Source: Spirosoma aureum
GTDB lineage: Bacteria; Bacteroidota; Bacteroidia; Cytophagales; Spirosomataceae
DNA length: 64,000 bases
Assembly (NCBI RefSeq): GCF_011604685.1
Contig: NZ_CP050063.1
Coordinates: forward strand, 5,664,501 to 5,728,500
Direction of reading: 5' to 3'
Below, piece by piece: positions 1-8,091 of this stretch. The translations under genes were made by a program, and so were the position numbers. Every line of letters starts with the position of its first letter. Positions within the stretch are counted from its first letter, which is position 1. The notes beneath the pieces are model-generated. The model had not been told where the DNA came from, did no database searches, and saw only the letters and a program-made list of their open reading frames with translations.

Positions 1-842
1 TTAAGGCATGTGCATTTGAGAAAATGGCGAACCAATCAGGCCAGCCCCATAACAGAGTTTATTAAAATTCAACAATGTTGAATACAAAGGTAAAAGCCGA
101 TTTCAGGAAGTCAAGCATTTTTGACTATTTTTATTTTTTATTAAACTTTAATGGTGCCAATTTCCGATCAAAATCAAATAATTTATTAAAAATCAATCAC
201 TTAGGAGTAGTGACTCAGTTGGACTATACTCGCCAGACTACTAAACGAAATGCCATTTGACTTTAGAGACGACCATCAAACCAGATCTGTGCTTGTCTCA
301 AAACCGCTTGAAATCCGAGAGCTATGTGCTGATTTCTTAAATACCTCTTTTGAACAGTGATTGATCTGGGTCCTAGCATTTCTAACCAATTGGGGGATTG
401 GTTGATTCTAATACGAGCTAATTGACTTGGCCCTGAGTAAGCGAAACCTGAATCGTTGAACACACTCAGTCAGCATAGCTGCCTGCGGATATTGAAAGAA
501 CCGAAGCAGCCGTTTGTCATGATTGGCGGGTTGTCGATGTGCCTTACCCAGGAGCGTGCGTACCAATGGGGTCTTTTACCGTGTTTAGAGTAGTTCAACG
601 GCTGACCAGCAAAGCTTGGGCGAGTTGCAGAAAATTCTTGACAATTTCTCGGCTGAACTACGGCAATTAGCCGCTTAGCGGTTAATTTATTTAGTGCTAA
701 CCGTTCGTATGCAACTGGAAATAATAATCAGAATCCGGTATGAAAACGGGGGAAGAAAACGGACCAGGGTTTATCGAATAAACCAGTTTTTGTTTGTCAA
801 ATCAATACTGGTTTATCCGATAAACCCTGACAAAAAAAACCA
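1..842. other. Region without a confident gene
   Basis: No open frame here looks like a conserved protein. A short open tail (589-678, + strand, ending in TAG) reads as a plausible helical C-terminus (SLGELQKILDNFSAELRQL), but the same frame is broken by stops just upstream, so it may be the remnant of a decayed gene. The only strong structure is the palindrome pair at 765-829. Confidence 0.4.
765..829. promoter_or_regulatory. Twin palindromes in a 23-bp inverted repeat
   Basis: Arms 765-787 and 807-829 are reverse complements with one mismatch and a 19-nt spacer. Each arm is itself a palindrome: GGTTTATCGAATAAACC (768-784) and GGTTTATCCGATAAACC (810-826), with centres 42 bp apart, about four helical turns. 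This suits a pair of operator sites for a dimeric regulator. It lies 14 bp past the stop of the minus-strand oxidoreductase gene and could instead act as its transcription terminator, because the minus strand beyond it is fairly T-rich. Confidence 0.5.
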
Positions 843-2156
843 TTACACCTTCATTTCCCAGCCTTTTTCGTACTCCCGTTTCCAGAGTTGTGTGCCTGCT
901 TTATTGTCTTTGATATGCCCGTTTGTAGTGTCGCAGTGCAAGGTAGAACCAGTCCGCTGGGCAATATTGGCTAAATGACAGAGCAATACGCTTTTATGTC
1001 CCTCCTCAATCGGAGCCGTTAGTTTCGTATTCTCCCGGATGGTTTCCACGAAGTTGGTGAAGTGTGTCAATTCCAGATCACCCGTAGCGCTAACGGTGTT
1101 GTTGGGGTCGAGTACAGTGTCGGGTTTGATCTCTTTGACAAGCTTGTTCTTCTCATCAAAAATCTGGTAATCGCCCCCACCTTTATTCACGAGCGTGCCT
1201 TTGTCGCCATAAATAATGAAGCCCCGGCCGCTACCATCAATGGGAAATGAACTGCAACTGCGTCCTTCCCAGGTGATGGCTTTCCCGTTGTCAAATTCAA
1301 ACGTAGCTACTTGCGTATCTGGCGTCTGCCAGTCATCTTTGAAGGCATATCGCCCACCCGACGAGGTTACTTTCGAGGGAAAATCAACGCCCAGAAACCA
1401 GCGGCAACAATCGATCTCGTGATTACCGTTGTTACAGGCTTCGCCGGTACCCCAGTTCCAGAACCAGTGCCAGTTATAATGCACCAGATTATCCCGGTAG
1501 TCCTGACGGGGCGCCGGGCCTTGCCAGAGGTTAAAATCCAGGGTGCTTGGTACGGCAACTTTCTTGCCTACGCCAATCGATTTGCGGGAGTTGGTGTACC
1601 AGGACTTGGCAAAATAGGGGTTGCCAATGGCCCCGCCACGTACTTCTTTCACCGCTTCGATCAGGGTTGGAAACGACCGGCGCTGGCTACCCACCTGGAT
1701 CAGCTTGCCGTACCTGTCACGGGCCTGAATCAGCATTTCACTCTCGTAGGGATTCTGACTACAGGGTTTTTCGACATACACGTGTTTGCCATTGGCTACG
1801 CCCATCAGTGCTGCCGGAGCGTGCCAGTGATCAGGAGCAGCAATGAGCAGTGCGTCGAAGTCTTTTTGGGTCACCAGTTCGCGGATGTCCTTTATGATGG
1901 TGGGTTTGCGGCTGGCATCTTTCACCGCATCCAACCCATTTTTAATGGCCTTATCTTCCACATCGCAGAGGTAGGCCACCTCCACATTAGGCAGTTTGGA
2001 AAACGACCTGGCATGGTACGAACCGCGACTATTGACACCCATTACGGCCACAACGACCTTGTTACTCGGCGCATTTTTGCCATAAATAGGAAAGTTCAAG
2101 ATGGTCGTGCTCGCGGTAGCTACAGCGGTATGCTTAATGAATTTCCGACGATCCAT
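843..2156 (-). CDS. Gfo/Idh/MocA family oxidoreductase, Tat-exported
   Basis: Likely NAD(P)-dependent oxidoreductase of the Gfo/Idh/MocA family (437 aa), acting on a sugar or cyclitol; the substrate cannot be read from sequence. The N-terminus MDRRKFIKHTAVATA is a twin-arginine signal, so the folded protein is probably exported to the periplasm. The Rossmann fold follows (VVVAVMGVNSRGSYHAR, residues about 34-50). The family signature EKP is present in VYVEKPCSQNPYE, and the C-terminal half has the usual alpha/beta domain with the WHWFWNWGTGEACNNGNHEID segment common in exported Bacteroidota members. It stands alone, with long non-coding stretches on both sides. The family call is firm; the reaction is not. 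Confidence 0.9.
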   Translation of the reverse strand: MDRRKFIKHTAVATASTTILNFPIYGKNAPSNKVVVAVMGVNSRGSYHARSFSKLPNVEVAYLCDVEDKAIKNGLDAVKDASRKPTIIKDIRELVTQKDFDALLIAAPDHWHAPAALMGVANGKHVYVEKPCSQNPYESEMLIQARDRYGKLIQVGSQRRSFPTLIEAVKEVRGGAIGNPYFAKSWYTNSRKSIGVGKKVAVPSTLDFNLWQGPAPRQDYRDNLVHYNWHWFWNWGTGEACNNGNHEIDCCRWFLGVDFPSKVTSSGGRYAFKDDWQTPDTQVATFEFDNGKAITWEGRSCSSFPIDGSGRGFIIYGDKGTLVNKGGGDYQIFDEKNKLVKEIKPDTVLDPNNTVSATGDLELTHFTNFVETIRENTKLTAPIEEGHKSVLLCHLANIAQRTGSTLHCDTTNGHIKDNKAGTQLWKREYEKGWEMKV

Positions 2157-2558
2157 AGGAATACGGTTTTACAAATAAGTTTAGTTAATCTCTTAGCCAT
2201 TAATCCTGCGAAAAAGCGCTTCATTGAGTGACCACTTAATTCACCCATTTGGCGATTCACCGAAGCGGGCAAATCTCCTGAATTTACTGATGATCACTAA
2301 ACTCCTAAAGGCAGGTGAAGCCCGTTTGTACTCAAACACTTTTACCCCATTCAGCTTATTCTCGATGTAATTGTTTGAATAAGCCACAATTCGGCGGTTT
2401 ATTTAAACGCCTGATTTTTTAAGTGAGACCAAATTACAACCCTTCCAAAATACAGATCGACGGAGTCCAGTAACTAGTGTTAGCTTGTTACTGGACTCCG
2501 TCGATCTGTCACACTACCTTCGAACAAATTGGCTGTATACTGACTTACCAGTCAAACC
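2157..2558. other. Intergenic region with two hairpins
   Basis: No gene is visible. It contains a T-tailed hairpin on the + strand (stem 2393-2411 with one bulge, T run 2415-2420) and the perfect 23-bp inverted repeat at 2452-2509. The promoter of the oxidoreductase gene should lie in 2157-2390, but no clear TTTG/TAnnTTTG pair was found. Confidence 0.4.
2452..2509. repeat. Perfect 23-bp inverted repeat, 12-nt loop
   Basis: Arms 2452-2474 and 2487-2509 are exact reverse complements; the loop is tagtgttagctt. It follows the stop of the minus-strand SPFH gene by about 50 bp and on that strand is followed by ATTTTGG, so it could be a terminator without a proper U tract. The stem is unusually long and GC-rich for that, and a regulatory or mobile palindromic element is possible. 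Confidence 0.65.
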
Positions 2559-3392
2559 TTATTTGATCGGCATTTGTATCATTGTTGAACTACTGCCAAG
2601 CTGTGTGGTTGGTAAGCTGCCGTTCCATTTGGCAATCCACTGCTGTTGGATGAGCATAGGCGTTAACGTCTTTTGTTTCAGCTCATTGGCCCGTGCTTCT
2701 GCTTCCGCTTCAATAATTTTGGCTCGGGCAATACCACTGGCTTTGGTCACGGCAATTTCAGCCGATGCTTTTTCGGCCGCTACCTGATTGTTGAGCCGGA
2801 GTGCATTCTGTACGGCCGTATTCTTGGCATCAATCATGGCCTGCAGCGATTCGGGCGGGGTTAGATTGGAGGTAATATTCTCAAAGGCAAATCCATCATT
2901 GACCAGGGCTTTCTGTAATTTAGCTTCTACCTGATCTTCAAAACTAACCCGGTTATTAACCAGTGAATCAGGCGTAAAGGTGTTCGCAACGTCCCGATAC
3001 GAATTGTAAACAATAGTGCGCAGGATGTTATTTTCGATGTCGGGCAACTCCTTTCGATACTTGCGATAAACGGAAGCGCCCTGTCCTTTTACCAGGTGAT
3101 AGTTCAGAGTGGGGTCAATCTTAAATAGCGTACCTCCTTTGGCACTTACGGTAAAGGGGTCATAATCCTTGGTCTGGGTGAAGGTAGGATATTGCTCAAT
3201 AAAGGAAGTCAATGGATTATAGAAAACCCAGCCTGTCACGTTCTCAATGTCGGAGGCTCCCCGGTCGGAGCCTATTTTACTGACTTTGATCCCTTCGTGG
3301 CTAGCGTCGATTGTTGTACAGGAAATAACAAACTGACTGACCAAAAGCAGGAGCCCAAGGGCTGAAACAATTGAAATTATAGTTTTTCGCAT
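2559..3392 (-). CDS. SPFH/prohibitin-domain membrane protein
   Basis: A 277-aa protein of the SPFH (stomatin/prohibitin/flotillin/HflK-C) superfamily, which forms ring-like membrane scaffolds. An N-terminal hydrophobic segment (residues 5-24) ends in VISC, so it may be either a membrane anchor or a lipoprotein signal. The SPFH core spans about 27-200 (VTGWVFYNPLTSFIEQYPTF, then the helical VQNALRLNNQVAAEKASAEI). The alanine- and glutamate-rich stretch at 200-240 is the usual flotillin-like coiled coil. Its start overlaps the stop of the upstream 62-aa gene by one base (TAATG), implying translational coupling. The exact partner is unknown. Confidence 0.88.
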   Translation of the reverse strand: MRKTIISIVSALGLLLLVSQFVISCTTIDASHEGIKVSKIGSDRGASDIENVTGWVFYNPLTSFIEQYPTFTQTKDYDPFTVSAKGGTLFKIDPTLNYHLVKGQGASVYRKYRKELPDIENNILRTIVYNSYRDVANTFTPDSLVNNRVSFEDQVEAKLQKALVNDGFAFENITSNLTPPESLQAMIDAKNTAVQNALRLNNQVAAEKASAEIAVTKASGIARAKIIEAEAEARANELKQKTLTPMLIQQQWIAKWNGSLPTTQLGSSSTMIQMPIK

Positions 3393-3580
3393 TAGTTTTT
3401 AAACGGGTTTTTAGTGAAAGCTTTCGTTTTAAGGAATATCCAGCCATGAATGATCAGAAGCAGTATGGCCAGAATTGGTGTAAAGTCACTTCGTTGGTTT
3501 AACAGCCACAGAATCGTACTGATACTGACCACACTAAACACCAAAAAGGTGAAAATCAAAAGGACTTTCGTTAAGCTCAT
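3392..3580 (-). CDS. Small two-helix membrane protein
   Basis: A 62-residue protein with two hydrophobic segments (about 5-26 and 34-50) and a lysine-rich tail (KTKAFTKNPFKN). No family is recognised. It is supported as real by its overlap with the SPFH gene (stop TAA and next ATG share one A) and by coherent transmembrane topology. It may be a membrane partner of the SPFH protein, by context only. Confidence 0.6.
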   Translation of the reverse strand: MSLTKVLLIFTFLVFSVVSISTILWLLNQRSDFTPILAILLLIIHGWIFLKTKAFTKNPFKN

Positions 3581-4099
3581 GGTTAAGGCTGATTTGTTGG
3601 CTCAAAGGAATAGCAACAGCGCTTATCTACCATCGGCAATTGGATGAATGGCTGTTTTTGCTTAACAAGCCGGCACTTGTGCTTATGGCGTAAGCCCACT
3701 CCCCCATCAGGCAGATAAGGCCCGTTAAAAAATCCCTGTACCAGTCATTTTTGATTATGGTGTTCATTTCCTCTATAATTCATTACTAACAAGGTTGACC
3801 TGTAGATTAAAATCTCAGTGTATGGAAACAGGAATTCGTCGCCCGTAAGGCGAGCTTAAGGCACTAAGGCAATGCAGGCCAAAACCTGATCGGGTGCCAA
3901 TAGCCCAGTCGGGACGTAAAATCAAGCACTCACAAGGAGCTGTTGGGAAAGACCCACAAAGAATGTTCAAGCAAAGGGAAGCACAGGCATGTTCGTTTAG
4001 GCATACATCCAAGGTAAGTATCCTATACCGATCAAAGCAAAACTTTTGAGCAGGCGGTCAAAAGGGTTTGCTAGTGGTTAGCTTAGCAAACTCGACTGC
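3581..4099. other. Intergenic region, nothing recognised
   Basis: No conserved frame was found. A minus-strand open frame at 3815-4012 is cysteine-rich and low in plausible structure, and is regarded as chance. A small hairpin TCGCC-cgtaa-GGCGA lies near 3837-3851. Confidence 0.35.
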
Positions 4100-4846
4100 C
4101 TAGCTAATGTCCCAGCAGATGCCAAGCACCCAGTCGGGCTGTTCTTTCCCGTCGGCCTTTACGACACCTTTAATTTTGATTCTATGCACTTCGCTATGCC
4201 GCCAGATGCGAAGTACCTCTTCGAAAGAATGGCTGCCAGTTGTCAACTGCTCAACAATTCGCTGGGCAACAGGCTGATCGGCCAGGATGGCAGATTTACT
4301 ATACGTTTGAAGGGAAACAGGTGCCCCTGATTCGATACCAAACAACCGATACATACCCTCGGACCAAAAGAAGCAATCCATTGACCGGTCATAATCCCAA
4401 CTGCCGATTCCGGCCAACTCTTCGGTCTGTTGAAGCAGCGTGAGGTTTTTGATCAAAGCCTGTTCGGCTTGTACCCGCTCAGTGATGTCGGTAAAGAAAC
4501 AGAGCAGGGTTTCCTGTGCCTGGCCGGTGATAAGTACCTCAAACCATCGTCCATCGTGGGGTAGTTGATAATCGACCCGCATGTTCTGCCCACTGATGGC
4601 TACCAGTTTATAATAATGCCGAAGTTCTTCACCCTGAGGAAATACCTCCCGGCAGCTTCTGCCAATCAGCTCCTCCTGACTGGCTCCCAACAATGTAGCC
4701 GCTGCCGGGTTAACCAACTGATATCGAAAATCAATAGGTCTACCGGTTTCATCCCGGACAATCTGGTAGAGGATCAGCCCATTTAACGAGTCCTTAAGCA
4801 GTGCTCGCAGCAAATGGTCATCGGATAAAATGGGGGAAGTTAACAT
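4100..4846 (-). CDS. Tandem PAS-domain sensor protein without output domain
   Basis: A 248-aa cytoplasmic protein with two PAS domains. PAS1 covers about 8-112 (GLILYQIVRDETGRPIDFRY, NPAAATLLGASQEELIGR) and closes with the PAC-like FFTDITERVQAEQAL (about 117-131). PAS2 covers about 140-248 (GIGSWDYDRSMDCFFWSEGMYRLFG) and ends GICWDIS. The protein stops exactly where such proteins normally continue with DITERK and a histidine-kinase core, so it lacks HisKA/HATPase, GGDEF or DNA-binding output. It may be a free-standing sensor or adaptor, or a histidine kinase truncated by a stop codon. No kinase sequence is visible downstream. Confidence 0.8.
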   Translation of the reverse strand: MLTSPILSDDHLLRALLKDSLNGLILYQIVRDETGRPIDFRYQLVNPAAATLLGASQEELIGRSCREVFPQGEELRHYYKLVAISGQNMRVDYQLPHDGRWFEVLITGQAQETLLCFFTDITERVQAEQALIKNLTLLQQTEELAGIGSWDYDRSMDCFFWSEGMYRLFGIESGAPVSLQTYSKSAILADQPVAQRIVEQLTTGSHSFEEVLRIWRHSEVHRIKIKGVVKADGKEQPDWVLGICWDIS

Positions 4847-5501
4847 AGTGATCGAAAGAGTGTACTACATGAAGAATTCAAGCTAAATTCAGCAGGACAG
4901 GTAATTATTTCGTTAATGGTTAACTGGGTCTATTTTGAGGTAACAAATCTCAAACCCACACTTGTGTTCCGATTTATCAGCTTTGCTACTATCAGGAACT
5001 TTAACTGCAACGAAGTAGATCACCCATACGATGTCTTCCTGGAATGCCAACGGGGTTAGTATTCGTTTTAATGATTTAGAGATCATCTATATATACGTTT
5101 AGTTTAATTATAACGCATATAGTATCCGTACAATTTAGTTATTTAATCAATAGCGAAAGCTTATCTATCCAATAATATAATAGCACTAACGATTATGAGT
5201 CGAAATTATATCGACAACAATTACGATTGATATGCGGCTTCGTGTTAATTCAGGGCTTTTTGATCGGAATATTCATTTCTACACGGGTCCCCACGGGTGT
5301 ATTCTCAGCATCGAACAGGCAATTATCTCTAGCCGCACCGGGCTATCTTTACGCTGGAGTGAATAAAAAATTGAACCCATTGCTTAAAATGTAGTAGACA
5401 TCGAAAAGATAGGTATGTTTTTAAATTTGAATTCTTTGATGGCTCTACTTTTTTCGCTTCAAGTCGATACAGAAGCCTGAATTTTCTAATCGTTTAACCC
5501 C
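4847..5501. other. Divergent intergenic region
   Basis: This A/T-rich 655-bp gap separates the PAS gene (minus) and the receiver gene (plus) and holds no recognisable gene. A TAAATTTG box (5422-5429) matches the Bacteroidota -7 consensus and may start the receiver-gene transcript, giving a leader of about 65-70 nt. No good TTTG at -33 goes with it. Confidence 0.35.
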
Positions 5502-5903
5502 ATGCCGTCTCAATTTTCGATTATAGTCATCAGTGAGGATAGGGCGTTGGCCGAGACATTAGGGCAGGCTTCAGAAACCTCCTTTCCAGAAGCTACGTTT
5601 CAGCAATTTTTACGTGCGAACGAAGCCAAAACGTATTTGAAGGAGGTCAATTTAGAGCGCATAAGTCTGGTTATGCTGGATATCAATATGCAGGATAGTG
5701 CGAACGAACTGGATTTTCTGGCCTTTTTACGGTCTCGTGATGAAACGCAACAAGTACCGGTCGTTATTCTGACTGTCGCTCAATTACCCTGCGATGTTGT
5801 GGCTTCTTATGCATTCAGTGCTGCTTCATTTACGTTTAAACCGTTTAGCCTCAATGACTGGAAAACGTATTTATCGAATTGTAAGCAGACCTACTTTCCA
5901 TAG
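5502..5903 (+). CDS. Single-domain response regulator (CheY-like)
   Basis: A 133-aa stand-alone receiver domain. Key positions can be assigned: acidic pair E12/D13 (ISEDRAL), phospho-acceptor D60 (LVMLDINM), switch Thr91 (VVILTVAQ) and Lys113 (FKPF). All are present, so it should be phosphorylatable. With no output domain, it probably relays phosphate or regulates a partner by binding. The unpaired PAS protein lies across the divergent gap and the FNR-like operon is convergent just downstream. No kinase is encoded nearby. Confidence 0.85.
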   Translation: MPSQFSIIVISEDRALAETLGQASETSFPEATFQQFLRANEAKTYLKEVNLERISLVMLDINMQDSANELDFLAFLRSRDETQQVPVVILTVAQLPCDVVASYAFSAASFTFKPFSLNDWKTYLSNCKQTYFP

Positions 5904-5977
5904 CACATGGTCAATGGTAGCCATTACCCATAAAAATGGTTCTAAAGCAACAGCCTACGAATTGATGAACAGGGGTT

Positions 5978-6673
5978 TTATGCTGGTATTATCTGGGTCA
6001 AACTACTCAACCGATTGTGGTCCAGAATGAGTATCCGTTTGCCGTCCTGTTCAATAATCGTTTCCGCTTTCAGTTCGTGGAGCATTCGGAAAAACGTTTC
6101 GTAGGTTGTTCCGGCATAGGCGGCCATGTCCTGCTGCTTCAGGCTAACATCGATATAGCCACCCGCATCGATGCCAAACTTTCGCTCCAGCATTAACAGG
6201 GTTTCGGCCACTCGTCCCTTCACATCCATGAGCGCCAGATCGCGCAAACGTTTTTCAGCGGCTTGTAAGGCATTGGCAAAAAACTTCATCAACGCATGCG
6301 TAAGGGCATGGTTTGTTTCCAATGCGGATTCAAAAAAAGGCAACTCAATGTAGCAGATGGCAGCATCCTCTAAGGCTGTCGCCGAAACGGGAAAAATGGG
6401 TTCTTCCCCCAGACCGCGATAGCCAATCATTTCACCCGATCGGGCAAAATTGAGAATCAACTGCTTTTGGCGCGCCCACTGCTTTTGAATTTTGACGATC
6501 CCTTTATACACAAAAAAGACTCCTGCAACCGCATCTCCTTCCGCAAAAATCAATGCCCCTTTTTTGACATGCAGTATTTTCCGGTTGGCCCGAACAACGG
6601 CCTGCCAATCGTCCTTCCCAGCCATACAAAACAGGCAGCTATGCAGATCACATTCTGTCCGACTATTCTTCAT
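5978..6673 (-). CDS. Crp/Fnr-family regulator with FNR-like cysteine set
   Basis: A 231-aa regulator with an N-terminal cyclic-nucleotide-binding-like barrel (about 30-115), dimer helix (about 125-150) and winged-helix DNA-binding domain (about 160-225; recognition helix TTYETFFRMLHEL). Three N-terminal cysteines (C8, C13, C16) and C107 in DAAICYIELPF lie where E. coli FNR has its N-terminal ligands and C122 (TSMVCEIPF). It could therefore carry an oxygen-labile 4Fe-4S cluster (inference). The recognition helix keeps the Glu and Arg that read TGA in this family. It is second in a two-gene operon after the HPP gene (16-bp gap), downstream of a palindrome with an FNR-like core. Confidence 0.88.
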   Translation of the reverse strand: MKNSRTECDLHSCLFCMAGKDDWQAVVRANRKILHVKKGALIFAEGDAVAGVFFVYKGIVKIQKQWARQKQLILNFARSGEMIGYRGLGEEPIFPVSATALEDAAICYIELPFFESALETNHALTHALMKFFANALQAAEKRLRDLALMDVKGRVAETLLMLERKFGIDAGGYIDVSLKQQDMAAYAGTTYETFFRMLHELKAETIIEQDGKRILILDHNRLSSLTQIIPA

Positions 6674-6689
6674 TCTGAAGTCATTTGCG

Positions 6690-7385
6690 CTATGTCCATC
6701 TTTTCCTTATCCCGTTGTTGGGTCTGGCCATGCCGATACTTTTTTTCTTTCCGGTTATTTTCCGCCAGGGCCAGGGTGCAACCGGATACGATCGACTGGA
6801 AGGTATATTATTAACAATCAGCGCTATAAGCAATAAAATAATGACCCCCGTCATGACAGGTGTCAGGGTATAGCCAAATCCCAGGCTTTTGATTTTTTCA
6901 GAACCGATATTAGCAATAAGGGCAGTAGCCCCGGCTGGCGGATGCATGGTTTTGGTCATTTGCATACAGACGATGGACAATGAAACGGCCAACGCCGATG
7001 ACAGCCAAATCTGATCTGGAACAAGCTTATGAATGGCAACTCCAATGAGTGAAGCCAAAAGATGACCGCCCACTAAATTTCTGGGCTGTGCCAGTGGACT
7101 ATTGGTTGCCCCGAAGATCAATACACAGGATGCCCCAAATGAACCAATTAGAAATACATCATCCTGCTGGGTAAAGTGAGATTGCTGGAGTAAACCGATT
7201 GCCGCAATAGCTGTAAATGCACCCAGGAAAGTCCAGAAATGGTCTACTGGTTCCAGAATAGTTTGACGATAGATGACATAGCGGGCTATTCGATAACGAC
7301 GTTCAATTCTTTTTTTCACAACGAGACGTACCAATACATGAACTAAAACGATCCTTACTGAGAAACAAAATGCAAATAACGGCAT
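6690..7385 (-). CDS. HPP-family membrane protein
   Basis: An integral membrane protein with the family-defining HPP motif (TMHPPAGATAL, residues 148-150) and the conserved NSPLAQPRNLVGGH stretch; four or more hydrophobic segments between about 50 and 193. HPP proteins have been linked to nitrite transport in phototrophs, but function here is open. The ATG at 7385 falls inside the 46-bp palindrome and gives an odd hydrophobic N-terminus; a GTG at 7319 (VKKRIERRYRIARYV) would match the usual family start better. It is first gene of an operon with the FNR-like regulator, suggesting oxygen or nitrogen-oxide control. Confidence 0.85.
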   Translation of the reverse strand: MPLFAFCFSVRIVLVHVLVRLVVKKRIERRYRIARYVIYRQTILEPVDHFWTFLGAFTAIAAIGLLQQSHFTQQDDVFLIGSFGASCVLIFGATNSPLAQPRNLVGGHLLASLIGVAIHKLVPDQIWLSSALAVSLSIVCMQMTKTMHPPAGATALIANIGSEKIKSLGFGYTLTPVMTGVIILLLIALIVNNIPSSRSYPVAPWPWRKITGKKKSIGMARPNNGIRKRWT

Positions 7386-7420
7386 AAAATATGATCTAGA
7401 TCATATTTTATGCCGTTATT
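7375..7420. promoter_or_regulatory. 46-bp perfect palindrome with FNR-like core
   Basis: Positions 7375-7397 and 7398-7420 are exact reverse complements with no spacer. The centre ATGAT-CTAG-ATCAT (7391-7404) has the spacing of the FNR box TTGAT-N4-ATCAA, with one change per half. It overlaps the first codons of the HPP frame and precedes an operon that encodes a Crp/Fnr regulator, so autoregulation is the simplest reading. Confidence 0.7.
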
Positions 7421-8091
7421 GATTATTTCGAACCACGACAAACTCGTTTTTTTGATTCAATCAATACATTTCGGCACCTGATTTTCCCACGAATTGGCTC
7501 TAAATCGGGGATTGTAACACGAAGTTGTCAATGATAATATAGTATAACCTGGCTACTAAATCCACTGATGAGCAAACCGCAATATGAACCGAATACAAAA
7601 AGTCACCTTATGCCTGTTAAACGAGGAAAAACATAATTTTTACAAAAATAATGCAATCGGTTGCAAATTAAAATCTTATTCTGCTATTTGCATTTAGATA
7701 AGTAATAATAGTACCAATCTGGGAGTCACTAGTTAAACTTCTTCATCAATTTTATCCGTTATTTCTCTAGTATATAGACCCATGTAGTTGACTTTAGTTA
7801 CCAGTAGCCCTGGTTCTAACATAAAGAGTTAAAAAATACAAATTACAATTAAACGGCATACAAGACCATGCCTACTAACCTTCTCAACTCACTACCGCTA
7901 TCCAAACAAACCAATTCCCTTTTTTAAACCCTTTCCAAAAGCCTATGAAAAAAAACGTATCAGTCCTAAAAGAGTCAGCAATGCGCTACGATCACTGACT
8001 TACAAACACATCTTTATAGCTCCTGCGAAAAACGTCCGACCTGGAATGCAGAGTTTTATTTGCCATTACTAAACCAAAAACCTTAAAAATT
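7386..8091. other. Divergent intergenic region upstream of SusC
   Basis: This A/T-rich 706-bp gap holds the right half of the palindrome at 7375-7420 and the LacI-type operator at 7652-7666. No gene is recognised. The 420-nt stretch from the operator to the susC start implies a long leader or an unseen second promoter. Confidence 0.4.
7652..7666. promoter_or_regulatory. LacI-type operator (TGCAATCGGTTGCAA)
   Basis: Inverted repeat TGCAA-TCGG-TTGCA matches the general LacI/CcpA operator form (TGnAAnCGnTTnCA). The same sequence occurs at 15001-15016, the other end of this gene cluster. A weak -33/-7 pair (GTTG at 7660-7663; TTTG ending at 7690) would put the site over the -33 element. Confidence 0.55.

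Noticed and set aside
263..463. Minus-strand open frame, 66 aa
   Set aside because: No recognisable family, and the region is otherwise full of stops on both strands.
1311..2231. Long + strand open frame (306 aa)
   Set aside because: Lies antisense within the well-supported Gfo/Idh gene and resembles no family; a shadow of GC-skewed codons.
2393..2420. + strand T-tailed hairpin upstream of the oxidoreductase gene
   Set aside because: Resembles the antisense terminators of the SusC modules, but its stem is short and bulged and there is no parallel context; not promoted to a finding.
3815..4012. Minus-strand open frame, cysteine-rich, 65 aa
   Set aside because: No motif, no signal and no coupling to neighbours; probably chance.
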